In this document: piece by piece, positions 9,392-18,266 of the stretch
Layout: every line of letters starts with the position of its first letter
Position numbering within the stretch: the stretch's first letter is position 1
Source: Tranzscheliella williamsii
Taxonomy: Eukaryota; Basidiomycota; Ustilaginomycetes; Ustilaginales; Ustilaginaceae
Direction: 5' to 3'
Length of the DNA stretch: 64,000 nucleotides
NCBI GenBank assembly: GCA_023212725.1
Contig: JALBYF010000065.1
Span: forward strand, 35,150-99,149
Program-made: the position numbers and the translations under genes
The notes under the pieces: generated by a model
Database searches by the model: none
What the model was told of the DNA's origin: nothing
The model's input: only the letters and a program-made list of their open reading frames with translations

Positions 9392-11167
9392 TCAGTCGTA
9401 CTTGTTAGCGCTGCCTGTAGCCTCTGCCTGGCGCTTGAGGGGGCCGGGTGCGTCGCCGCGCTGCATAAAGATCTCGATGAGGCGGATGTGGTCGGGCGTA
9501 TTGAAGGCGGGGTCGGTGAGCAGGGCGTCGAGCTCGGTTTTGGTGTGGACGGCGTGGTAGCCGGGTTTGCTGGGGGTGGGGTCGTGCGCGTGGCTCTTGG
9601 TGCCGGGTTTGCGCGCGTGGGGGGGCGCCGAGAGGGCGTCGAGGAGGAGCGCGTGGTTGTAGGGGGGAATGTCGTTGTAGCTGCGGTCGGGCCCGTGGAT
9701 CTGGCGCTCGATCTCGTAGCCGTCGTTGCTGAGCACAAAGAGGTACGGCGTGAGGCCGTGCTTGATCATAGTCCCGATCTCCTGGACGGTGAGCTGCAGC
9801 GAGCCGTCGCCAACAAAGAGGTGCGTCCGCCCCAGCTGCTCCTCGCGCGCCGCCAGCGCGACGCCCATCGTCGCACCCACCGACCAGCCGATAGACCCCC
9901 ACAGAATCTGCGCCACCCAGTGACACCCCCCCGGCAGCTTAGCCTCGAGTGCTCCGAACGACGACGTGCCCGTCTCGACGATCACCTGGTCATGCTCGCG
10001 GAAGAACTGCCCCATCCGTGGCCACAGCCAGCTCTGCGTAATGGTCTCGCGCTCAGCTCCTTGCTCCTTGGGCAGAACATTCTCGTAGCGCGGCAGCAGC
10101 TCCTTGGTAGCCCGGAGCTGCTTGTCGCGGTCAGCCTCGAGCAAGGCGGTGAGCTTGGGGAGCAGACGCTTCATGCCAATGCCGGGGTAGTGCGAGTAAC
10201 CGATTAGGGTGTGGTCCGAGTGGAGTTCGATGGTCTTCTCCTTGGGCGTGCGGTAGGAGAAGTTGCCCGTATTAAAGTCGCTCTTGAGGCTGCCGACGGT
10301 GATGAGCACGTCGGCGTTCTCGACGACCGTCTTGACGCGGTCGGTGGTGAGGGTGCCGACGTAGATGCCGCCGTACTGCGGGTGGGTTTCGTCGATGATG
10401 CCCTTGCCCATGGGCGTTGCGAAGACGGCGAGGCCGGACTTGTTGATCAGGTCGCGCGTTTCCTGCGTGCACATGTGGCGCGAGGCGCACGCATCGACCA
10501 GGATGACGGCCGACTTGGCGTCGCGGATGTGCCTGCTGGCGACGTCCAGCACGTAGCGCTCTGCGTCCGCGTCGTTCTGTGCGGGCTCCAGCGCGAGCGG
10601 GGTCTGCAGCGGCGCCGCCGGGATCGTTGCGTGGACCAGGTCGGTGGGCAGCGCAAGGTAGACCGGCCTCGCCTTCCTCATCGCGTTGGTCAAAATCCGG
10701 TCAATCGCCTCCCCGGCGCCCTCCTTCTGCTTCAAGATGGCGCTGTCAACCGAAATCTCTTTCGACATGTTCTCGAATGCCGAGAAGCGGCCGTCGCCTA
10801 GCGTGTGGTGAAGCATCGAGTGTGCGCCCTGCGCCGCCGTCGACGGCACCCCGACAATGTGCACCACCGGCAGCCGCTCCGAGAACGAACCGGCAACACC
10901 GTTGAGCGCGCTCAACTCGCCCACACCAAACGTGGTAACGAGCGCCGCCATGGTCTTCTTGATCCGCGCATAGCCGTCGGCAGCATACGCCGCATTCAGC
11001 TCGTTCGAGTTGCCCACCCACGTCAGCGCGTCGTGGTCCTCAATCAGATCCAGCAGGCCCATGTTGAAGTCGCCCGGCACGCCCTGAACACTCTTGGTGC
11101 CCAACTGCACCAGCCGCTCCAGCAGATACCCTCCGATCTTGATCTCAGACGCTTTGTTGTTCGACAT
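9392..11167 (-). CDS. Pyruvate decarboxylase-type ThDP enzyme
   Basis: The 591-aa protein matches the pyruvate/indolepyruvate decarboxylase family, which turns 2-oxo acids into aldehydes and CO2. Key residues are present: Glu56 (activates ThDP) in GNSNELNAAYAADGYARI, the catalytic His120-His121 pair in SMLHHTLGDG, and the ThDP/Mg motif from GDGS (453) to Asn481, with SNDGYEIERQIHG supplying Glu487, the counterpart of yeast Glu477. Compared with yeast Pdc1 (563 aa) it is slightly long, with an extra Pro/His-rich loop near residues 515-535. It may be the fermentative enzyme or a paralogue acting on another 2-oxo acid. The promoter carries a striking inverted repeat at 11297-11339. Confidence 0.9.
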   Translation of the reverse strand: MSNNKASEIKIGGYLLERLVQLGTKSVQGVPGDFNMGLLDLIEDHDALTWVGNSNELNAAYAADGYARIKKTMAALVTTFGVGELSALNGVAGSFSERLPVVHIVGVPSTAAQGAHSMLHHTLGDGRFSAFENMSKEISVDSAILKQKEGAGEAIDRILTNAMRKARPVYLALPTDLVHATIPAAPLQTPLALEPAQNDADAERYVLDVASRHIRDAKSAVILVDACASRHMCTQETRDLINKSGLAVFATPMGKGIIDETHPQYGGIYVGTLTTDRVKTVVENADVLITVGSLKSDFNTGNFSYRTPKEKTIELHSDHTLIGYSHYPGIGMKRLLPKLTALLEADRDKQLRATKELLPRYENVLPKEQGAERETITQSWLWPRMGQFFREHDQVIVETGTSSFGALEAKLPGGCHWVAQILWGSIGWSVGATMGVALAAREEQLGRTHLFVGDGSLQLTVQEIGTMIKHGLTPYLFVLSNDGYEIERQIHGPDRSYNDIPPYNHALLLDALSAPPHARKPGTKSHAHDPTPSKPGYHAVHTKTELDALLTDPAFNTPDHIRLIEIFMQRGDAPGPLKRQAEATGSANKYD

Positions 11168-11732
11168 GCTGGACTGATGTGAAACTATACACTGCTGAGG
11201 ATGGCAGGTCGTAGTGGGAGCAGATCGAGCAAAAGCACAAATCCGACGGGCTAAGAAGCAGTCAGCACCTTTATGTGGTCAGCCCGTTCTACGAAGAGCT
11301 GCAACCAAGATCGATTGTGAGTCGATCCGGGTTGCAGCTTTGCTGACTACCGCCAGGCACTGACGAAGGATTCCAACAGCGAGCTGAGTTGGACATGACG
11401 AAACCACGCAGCATAGTCAGAAAGTGGAGCGAAGTGCGCCAAGTAGGACACTTGCTTCTTAACTTAACACTGGGCAGCGGCCCGTCCAAAGGCAGGCCTC
11501 CTACAGCGCTACATACATATATGCACTACTCCCACAATGGCCGGCAAGCCAGGTCCTAAACGCAGACGTTCCAGCTTCAGTTTGGGCGAAAGAAGAATGC
11601 AAGTGGGACGACGAGAATAGTAGAGTACAACAAACAAATCGAGAAGGAGCACAACGAGAAGGACTGGGAAGGGACGTTTGCAAGCGGGAGACGGACGGAA
11701 GGGGGGATGCTGATGCAGGAGGAAGAGGGAGC
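11168..11732. other. Intergenic region before the decarboxylase gene
   Basis: This holds the decarboxylase promoter and the 3' flank of the dioxygenase gene (both on the minus strand). It contains the inverted repeat listed separately; otherwise I see nothing. Confidence 0.6.
11297..11339. repeat. 43-bp near-perfect inverted repeat in the decarboxylase promoter
   Basis: Outer arms AGCTGCAACC (11297-11306) and GGTTGCAGCT (11330-11339) are exact reverse complements, as are inner arms GATCGA (11309-11314) and TCGATC (11322-11327). Two-base mismatched steps separate them and the loop is 7 bases. The start codon at 11167 is about 130 bp away. It may be a dimeric regulator site or, if transcribed, a leader hairpin. 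Confidence 0.85.
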
Positions 11733-12974
11733 TCAGTCTTTGTAGCCAGCCTGGCGGCGCTGGCCTTTCTGCACTTCCTTCTCGATGCGAAAGCCGCGCG
11801 ACTTGTAGTACTCCTCTTCGCGGCTGGAGCCGTCGGGGCTGTCTCGGGGGATTTCGCCGCGCGTGGCGACGCGGATGGCGTGGCGGCGCGAGACGCCAAT
11901 GTCTTCGTAGATGGCCGAGTGGATGTTGGTCCGGTTGTCCCAGATGGCGACGTCGCCGGCGTTCCACTTGAAGCGGACGCTGAAGTCGGTGGCCGTGGAG
12001 ACGTGGTTGGTGAGGAAGCTGATCAGGTAGTCCGACTCGGCCTTGGGGATGCCGGGGATGTAGCGGCAGAAGCCAGGGTTGAAGAAGAGCGCCTTGTGCT
12101 TGGTCACCGGGTGGACGCGGACGAGCGGGTGCTCGGTCTCGACGGGGTCGCGTCGCACTGTATTGCCGTGACGCCGGGCGCCCTCGGCTTGGTCCACGGC
12201 CGAGTGGATGGCGGTGAGCTTCTCCAAGTACTCGCGCAGCGGGTACGAGAGGCGGTCGTACGCCGCATAGCCGGACGCCCATAGCGTGTCGCCGCCGGCC
12301 TCGGGCGAAACAAGCAGCTTGAAGCTGGTATACGATGGTGGGTTGACTTCGTAGGTAACATCCGAGTGCCAGAGATCGGACCGAGAGTGCTGCACCGGCC
12401 CACGGTACACCTTGTCGTCCGGGTTGGCGGTAGGATGCGCATAGACAACATGCACCTCGTCTAGATCACCCCGAGCAGGAACACCAGTGGTGGCATGCTT
12501 GTGGACAGGCCCCCAGTAGCGCCCGAGCGCTAGCTGCTCCTCGACCGTCCACTCATCCTGCCCACGCAAGAACACCACGCCGCGTTCGGCGACCAGAAGA
12601 GCCAGTTCATCCTTCTGCTTGTCGCTCAGCTGGCCAAGCTTGATACCTTCCAGCTCGGTACCAATGGTCCGTGTCAGATCCTTGACCGCCGTGGCAGCGC
12701 CAAAGAGCGCTTTTTTCTCCCGGTCTGCGAAGAGGCCCCTGTCCGTCGGCGGGTCGAATGGCTCGTACGCCTCCCAGTGCACATCGGGGAAGGAGGGTTT
12801 GAAGTCGTTGTACGGGTACTCGGCCTCCGACGCCAAGGCGCCCTGGTCATAGTGCTCAGAACTGTACTGAACGGCTCGGTTAGTGGTCCCTGACTGGACA
12901 GCCGCACTGGAGACCTTGGTAGCCTTAGACGCACTCGGCGAGACCGGCCTTCGTTCTACTGCGATGGGAGCCAT
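11733..12974 (-). CDS. TauD/TfdA-family Fe(II)/2-oxoglutarate dioxygenase
   Basis: This 413-aa enzyme belongs to the taurine/sulfonate dioxygenase family (yeast Jlp1 type), which hydroxylates a substrate, often a sulfonate, using O2 and 2-oxoglutarate; sulfonates then release sulfite. The iron triad is visible: His203-x-Asp205 in LWHSDVTYE and His352 in WDNRTNIHSA. Arg368 in RRHAIRVATRG should bind the 2-oxoglutarate carboxylate. The frame opens 18 codons earlier (13028); I chose the Met at 12974, which starts a typical short basic N-terminus. A TATATATA box lies 127 bp upstream. It is divergent from the medium-chain reductase across 2.2 kb. Herbicide- or sulfate-ester-type substrates cannot be excluded. 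Confidence 0.88.
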   Translation of the reverse strand: MAPIAVERRPVSPSASKATKVSSAAVQSGTTNRAVQYSSEHYDQGALASEAEYPYNDFKPSFPDVHWEAYEPFDPPTDRGLFADREKKALFGAATAVKDLTRTIGTELEGIKLGQLSDKQKDELALLVAERGVVFLRGQDEWTVEEQLALGRYWGPVHKHATTGVPARGDLDEVHVVYAHPTANPDDKVYRGPVQHSRSDLWHSDVTYEVNPPSYTSFKLLVSPEAGGDTLWASGYAAYDRLSYPLREYLEKLTAIHSAVDQAEGARRHGNTVRRDPVETEHPLVRVHPVTKHKALFFNPGFCRYIPGIPKAESDYLISFLTNHVSTATDFSVRFKWNAGDVAIWDNRTNIHSAIYEDIGVSRRHAIRVATRGEIPRDSPDGSSREEEYYKSRGFRIEKEVQKGQRRQAGYKD

Positions 12975-13101
12975 CTTGTCGTCTTTGTACAGGGGTTGGT
13001 GACGTAGCTTCGAAAGAACACGGTGCAAGAAGCGTCACTGGCGGTTGCAGAAGAGAGTGTAGCGGTAGACGAATACCAGCAGGGCACCGTGGTACACCAG
13101 G

Positions 13102-13109
13102 TATATATA
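13102..13109 (-). promoter_or_regulatory. TATA box of the dioxygenase gene
   Basis: TATATATA, 127 bp before the chosen start codon at 12974. Confidence 0.5.
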
Positions 13110-15084
13110 GGTAGCCTCTGTCTGTAGCTGTAGAGGGGCGGCTAAGACCGTATGAGGCGGCCGGGATGATGCCATTTGTTGTGTCTGGGTGGTCATGCCA
13201 GCAAGGTATAGGAGCGAGCTTTCTGGAATGACTCACGGTGGGGAGCCACCACAATGACAGCACCAAAGGGGGGGCTATGTCTTCTGGAGCCCGTGGCGCC
13301 CGTTGACGGCGAGCATGCCAGGCGATAACGACATTTGGGCTGGCGGGAGACGTGCTTGCGTGACCGGCTTTACGCTACGACCGGCTGAACATACCGCCAA
13401 CAAGCTGAGTTCAAGGTAGGCAGCAAAGGTGCAATTACTTCATTTATTGACCGGCGCTCGTCTACCAGCTGCTTCAGCACTTTACTTTCGCTGCCACTGC
13501 TCTGCCGCTGCCCTGCCGCTATGGAAGATAGACATGCACAACAGTCCTATGCTAGCTAGCTACAGCTGGCCAGAGATCCTCCTATAGCAACGCCCCGACA
13601 GTCGAACGACAGGAGCGAAACTACGAGGAGCAAATCCACCCCAGCTCGGCGACTCCAGGTCTGTATTGCATAGTTGGGGGCGTCCAGGCTAGAGGAGGTT
13701 GTGGCCGGCTGTTCGAGCTCGCCATCGACGGACTGCAGAGGTCTAATGACGTTGCCAACCAAATGGCGCAACCTGACATGCGCACCGTCTTGGCTCTGGA
13801 CGTGAACCACCGACGCTGCGGAGACAACCCCACATCGGGCATGCGCAGGTGCAGCCCATAAGGCAATACACAGTGACCATCTGGCCGCGCACGCCGAGCT
13901 GGCAACATTGAGCAGTATCTTTTGGCAACACTGGCAAAGGCGTGATCATCAAGTAGCGTTGCGCAAATCACCATTCGGCCATAAGGTGGCGTGCTTTCGT
14001 TTTGCGCAGCATTCACGTACTGTGAAAACGTCCTCTTCTGCGCCGCAAGCCAGACGCCCCAGCCAGATGTTACGTCCTTGGCGCAATCTGTTAGAATTCG
14101 CAAAGCCCTCATACACTGCGACTTCCCCTCTCGCACGATAAAACAAGTCTTGTGTCCGAAAGTTTCTATGCGTCACATCAAGGAAGATTCTATGCAATGT
14201 ACATATTCAACTTCACTTCTGACCCCAAACCTTAGCTACCACTTCGTGTATATAAACCTAGACGAGACGAAGCCCCCAAAGCTTCACCTCACCGAGCAAT
14301 TTATCTTTAAACCTTTCGACTTCGACAGTGAATTACAAACGGATAGCATTGACTTCATTTGGTACCAGTAGCCTCTGCACTAAGGTGACGTCTGCGAGAC
14401 GCCAACTTCTAACACAATCTTGGGTCGCGCTAGTCTCACACCACACATGGTCGCGATCAACGTAATCGTATAACTGTAGTGTAGAGACAGTGTGTGGGTA
14501 TATGTACATCTAGAGGCGACTGTGCTATACGTATGGAGAGGCGGGCGAGAGTGGGGTGAAAAAGGAGGAACAATAGGAACGTTGGTGGTGATAGGGGCTT
14601 GCCAATATGTGCAATCCCGATCTCCCAGGTAGCTCGGGAGATTGCCGATGAGGCCGGAGTTATCACTCTGTTGGACGTTTTGTGAAAAGTGGGCCATGGC
14701 GGCATTCTATTAGGCGACGTAGTTACGCACGATGCTTACTGACCGCATGACCCATGCCGCTTCGTATCTTACCCAACAGCCGCGGATATTGCCGTCGAAA
14801 AAAGAAGGGCAATTTTACAGCCACACCCACCTTCGTTCTTTTTCCCGATTTGCGCAATCACTCTGTCATCGGCAAGCGCGACGACCTCCTCGTCACTCTC
14901 TGCTCCGCCGACATCCCCGCGCTCTTCTAAAGCAGTCACTGACGTTTGTTTCGCTGATCCGCAGCTCACAACCAAGGCAATAGTAGGTCTAGGTCAAAGA
15001 CACATGTGAGCTGATCGCGCAAATCGAGAAATTGGGTGCGGGGATAACGGAAGTGGGTGTGGCTGTAACATTGCCCAAAAAGAA

Positions 15085-15108
15085 GCCGTGGAAAAAGCCG
15101 TGGAAAAA
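15085..15108. repeat. Tandem duplicate GCCGTGGAAAAA
   Basis: Two perfect 12-bp copies directly abut, just before an AATCACAAT motif and about 50 bp before the TATA box of the medium-chain reductase. Possibly a paired regulator site. Confidence 0.6.
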
Positions 15109-15113
15109 GGTAG

Positions 15114-15122
15114 AATCACAAT
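15114..15122 (+). promoter_or_regulatory. AATCACAAT motif, copy 3
   Basis: Exact 9-mer followed by GCATT, 101 bp before the start codon at 15224 and just upstream of the TATA box. Confidence 0.4.
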
Positions 15123-15159
15123 GCATTGCCGGCCACCGACATTTGCCAGAGCAAGCATG

Positions 15160-15167
15160 TATATAAA
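15160..15167 (+). promoter_or_regulatory. TATA box of the medium-chain reductase gene
   Basis: TATATAAA, 56 bp before the start codon at 15224, a normal spacing for a short 5' leader. Confidence 0.6.
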
Positions 15168-15223
15168 GCTTCTGCTTTGGGACTTGTCACTCCAGAGAAC
15201 GCACCGTCAGCCACATCAACATC

Positions 15224-16288
15224 ATGAGCAACACACACAAGTTCTATGCTCTTCCCGAGGTTGCCGCTCGTAACGGCTTCTCCGCGCTCAAGCTCAAGGA
15301 GGGCCCCGTGCCGCAGCCAGAGGCCGATCAGGTCCTCATCAAGGTGCATGCCGTCTCGCTCAACTTCCGAGATCTCATCATCAGCCGGAACAAGTATCCG
15401 CAGGCTGTCAAACCGGGTGAACTCATTCCGGCCTCGGATGGCGCAGGCGAGATCGTTTCGGTCGGTGACAAGGTCACAAAATGGAACAAAGGCGATCGTG
15501 TCATGGGCATCTTCAATCAGGGCCACCAATATGGCGCTACCGTCGACAAGCAAGGGCTTAAGACCGGTCTCGGCGGCGCTCTCGACGGTATGCTCGCTCA
15601 GTATGTCGTTCTACCGGAGACCGGCATCGTATCGGTGCCTTCGCACCTCAACTATGAGCAGGCTGCTACCCTGCCCTGCGCCGCTGTGACCGCCTACAAC
15701 GCTCTTTACGGCATGCCTACCCAACAGCTCCGAGCTGGCGACACACTGGTTGCCCAAGGCACCGGCGGTGTCTCAGTCTTTGCGCTCCAGTTGGGTGTCG
15801 CCGCAGGTGCCAAGGTGGTGATCACTTCTTCCTCGGACGACAAGCTGAAGAAAGTGGTCGATCTCGTTCCGGAACAGCTGAGACATCTGGTCACCACTGT
15901 CAACTACAAGAACAACCCTGACTGGGAGAAAGTGGTGCTCGAGGTCACTAAGGGAGTAGGTGCAGACCACGTTGTAGAGGTCGGCGGTAGTGGCACTATT
16001 GAAAAGAGCTTCCAATCGATCAAACGCGGTGGCGTGGTTTCTGCGATTGGCTTTGTCGCCCGGGGAGAGACGCCCAACGTCGCTCTCCTTGCTCTTATGG
16101 CTGGAGCTTATCTCAGGGGCATCTTCGTGGGCTCGCGAGAACAGTTTGAGGACATGAACCGGATCTTCGAAGACCACAAGATCGTGCCTCTAGTGGACAA
16201 GGTCTTTTCTTTCGACAAGGCCCAAGAAGCCTTCGAGTACCAGTGGAGCCAGGCTCATGCCGGAAAGGTCGTCATCACGGTCGATTGA
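15224..16288 (+). CDS. Zinc-free medium-chain dehydrogenase/reductase (quinone oxidoreductase-like)
   Basis: The 354-aa protein has the two-domain MDR fold: a GroES-like N-terminal domain with SLNFRDLIISRNKYP and the SDGAGEIVSVGDKVTKWNKGDRV signature (71-93), then a Rossmann domain with LVAQGTGGVSVFALQL (GTGG at 179-182) for NAD(P)H. The Cys/His ligands for catalytic zinc expected in true alcohol dehydrogenases are absent, so it is more likely an NADPH-dependent enoyl, quinone or aldehyde reductase. The start follows a good TATA box and a short leader with CAACATC just before ATG. It diverges from the TauD-type dioxygenase. The substrate is unknown. Confidence 0.9.
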   Translation: MSNTHKFYALPEVAARNGFSALKLKEGPVPQPEADQVLIKVHAVSLNFRDLIISRNKYPQAVKPGELIPASDGAGEIVSVGDKVTKWNKGDRVMGIFNQGHQYGATVDKQGLKTGLGGALDGMLAQYVVLPETGIVSVPSHLNYEQAATLPCAAVTAYNALYGMPTQQLRAGDTLVAQGTGGVSVFALQLGVAAGAKVVITSSSDDKLKKVVDLVPEQLRHLVTTVNYKNNPDWEKVVLEVTKGVGADHVVEVGGSGTIEKSFQSIKRGGVVSAIGFVARGETPNVALLALMAGAYLRGIFVGSREQFEDMNRIFEDHKIVPLVDKVFSFDKAQEAFEYQWSQAHAGKVVITVD

Positions 16289-16450
16289 GCTAGTGGCACC
16301 GAGCCCGCGTTCGTTTCTCATAGCATAGTCTCCTCAATGAAATCGTTTTCCAAATTCAGCACACAGGAGTAGATGGAGGAACTGCTTGTTTCCGAATTGT
16401 TCCCATGTCCTGGTCGCTAACGGTAGTGCGGGGCGTTTTAGACGTGCTGG

Positions 16451-16778
16451 CTACTTGAGCTGCTCTGCCTGTGGCGGCACGATGTCGCCATGCTGGTTCT
16501 CCGGTGCCGCTGTAGCATTACCAACGTCGTTCTGTTGCTCCTGCGCTGTGTCATGCTCCTTCGCTGTATTCTTTCGTAGATTCTCAGCGTTCTGCGCATA
16601 TTTCCTGGTGAACGGCACCGGCAAGGCAGGACCAAAAAAAATAGGCGGCGCGAGGGGTTGTTAGCCAGCTTTCGTTCCGCACATCGCGCCGAGCAACTTA
16701 CCCTTTCAGAAAAGTGGTTTCCTTTTTGACGGCATCAAAATTGACCGTGCCATCTGGGTTCTTCAGAGGGTGGGGCAT
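16451..16778 (-). CDS. Spliced 76-aa protein of unknown function
   Basis: This gene is visible only after splicing. Exon 1 (16702-16778) begins MPHPLKNPDGTVNFDAV and ends in codon phase 2. A 97-bp intron (16605-16701) starts GTAAGT, has a GGCTAAC branch site and a pyrimidine run, and ends ACCAG. Exon 2 (16451-16604) continues in frame with KYAQNAENLRKNTAKEHD, then a Gln/Asn-rich tail ending EQLK and TAG. The product is hydrophilic and probably helical in the middle, with no signal peptide or membrane segment. I do not recognise a family. Consensus splice signals at both ends and an unbroken joined frame support a real gene; expression is unproven. Confidence 0.7.
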
Positions 16779-18266
16779 GCTTGCGTTTAAGCGCGGGAGA
16801 GCAAGAGGAGGAGAAGAGAGCGGCTTGTGGCTCAGCTAGTCTGCCTTCTATGGCAAGGGTCGCGAGGAGGACCCACGCCAATCACAATCACTTCAAAATC
16901 TCAAAAGCTGTGCATTCGCATTCGCCATCGTCTGTCTCGCGCGATTGGAGCTCGAACAGCTTGCTAGACTTACATTGGACCGTCGCCGGCCTAACATGTT
17001 GAAAAGGCTCACGGCTTCATGGCAGCTTATCTTGGGCCGTCTCAGCCGAGAGGGGGATGCATGCATGCAGACGGACCTCGGAACAAATTCCGACGTTCGA
17101 GATGCAGCGCAGAGATAAGGGCCCAAACCCCCACGCGACAGCTGCTCGATGTGTGCTTTTGACTTGGACTGCAGTGTGAGTGCAGTGCCAGTGGCAGACG
17201 ACCCAGTCACGAGTGCCACAAGCTGGCACTACCACGTCGGCCCCTCTTTTGGTCCGGTATTGGAAGCGCAGCAGGCACCCGCATTGGGTTTCGAGAGTGC
17301 AAAGGGCAGGTAGGTAAATGCAAGTGATGCAGATAGGGCCGAGCGAGCAATAGCGGCTTGCTGCTTCCGTGCGTTTCTCATGTTCCCGAGCGATACAGCT
17401 GCATCAATGCGCACGGCGGAGGTCAAGTCGCCAACTCTTCTGCAGCGCGTGATAGACTGCATGTGAAGGGAAAAAGTGAGGGGGGGAGGGCGAGTGGGGC
17501 GGGCCGTTCCGCAGTCATTCGCCGTCAGTCAAGAGCACAGTTAGTCGAAGGCAGACTTCTGCTGCGCTCGCTTAGCCGTCTCGAATATCCGCTTTTGGTA
17601 GGTTATCGTGTGTGTTGCTTCGGCTTCGCAGCGCAGATCGTCGGAGGAAGCACGACGGACGACGATCGAGAACAACGAGGCGGCAGCCACTATTTCCCAT
17701 CGTATTATGATATTGCCATCGTGTTCTGCCCTTTGCGGGCGTGGGAGTGTAGAAAAGCGGAACTGCCGATGGAGGGGGCATCGAAGAGAGCAGTTCGGCC
17801 TGCACAGCTGGAAGGCTTCTCGACTTTGGCAGCGGGAGCTCTGAGCAGCAAGGCCGCTTCGTCCCCTCCGCCCACCTGAAACTGGTCCGGCCCTCATCGA
17901 TAAAGACGATAGCCAGTATCACTAGGATCTGGCAAAGATCCCGTGTGGGTTGCAAAGGCTTCCAGAACGGTAAGGACTAGCATCAGTCTAGTCTCGCTTC
18001 CCCGCTGTAGCTTCTCCTCACCCACCCCGTTTCTCAAGGTCGACTCGACTCGGCCAGCCACGCTACTGAACGCATCCACTGAACCCTGCAGCAAGCATGG
18101 CTCATCGACCTTTTCATCCGACCACCACCTCTAACCTCGAACATCGCCAATCATCCTTTTTTCCGTCAGCCGAATCGCGAGGCGACCGCCGTCCCTGCAA
18201 GTAGATAGAGACGCGGCTTGAAGCGCCCGCAGTGATATTGCTGCGGTTCATCTCGGCCTCAGTGAG
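16779..18266. other. Divergent intergenic region, 1.5 kb
   Basis: This lies between the small spliced gene and the disordered-protein gene. It holds one AATCACAAT motif. A GTAAGT in minus-strand context near 16970 could be the donor of a leader intron of the small gene. Frames at 17358-17879 (+) and 17541-17955 (-) show no domain and are not called. Confidence 0.5.
16880..16888 (+). promoter_or_regulatory. AATCACAAT motif, copy 4
   Basis: Exact 9-mer inside CCAATCACAATCA, 101 bp upstream of the start codon of the small spliced minus-strand gene. Relative to that gene the orientation is reversed (ATTGTGATT). The preceding CC also makes a CCAAT box. Confidence 0.4.

Larger units (their letters stand above)
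12975..15223. other. Large divergent intergenic region (dioxygenase / medium-chain reductase)
   Basis: At 2.2 kb this is the longest promoter region in the window. It has a TATA box on each side (13102 and 15160), an orphan TATATAAA at 14249, a short stem-loop (ATCTCCC/GGGAGAT) near 14620-14645, and an AATCACAAT motif at 15114. Frames of 105-171 codons inside it show no recognisable domain, so I call no gene. Confidence 0.5.

Noticed and set aside
13621..14136. 171-codon Cys-rich minus frame as a secreted protein gene
   Set aside because: No signal peptide at its start, no similarity recognised, and overlapping frames of similar length exist on both strands.
14249..14256. TATATAAA as a promoter of an unseen gene in the 13-15 kb gap
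   Set aside because: No coding frame, spliced or not, follows it; the nearest ATG opens only eight codons.
17358..17955. Overlapping 118-173 codon frames on both strands
   Set aside because: None shows a domain, good start context or consistent amino-acid character.
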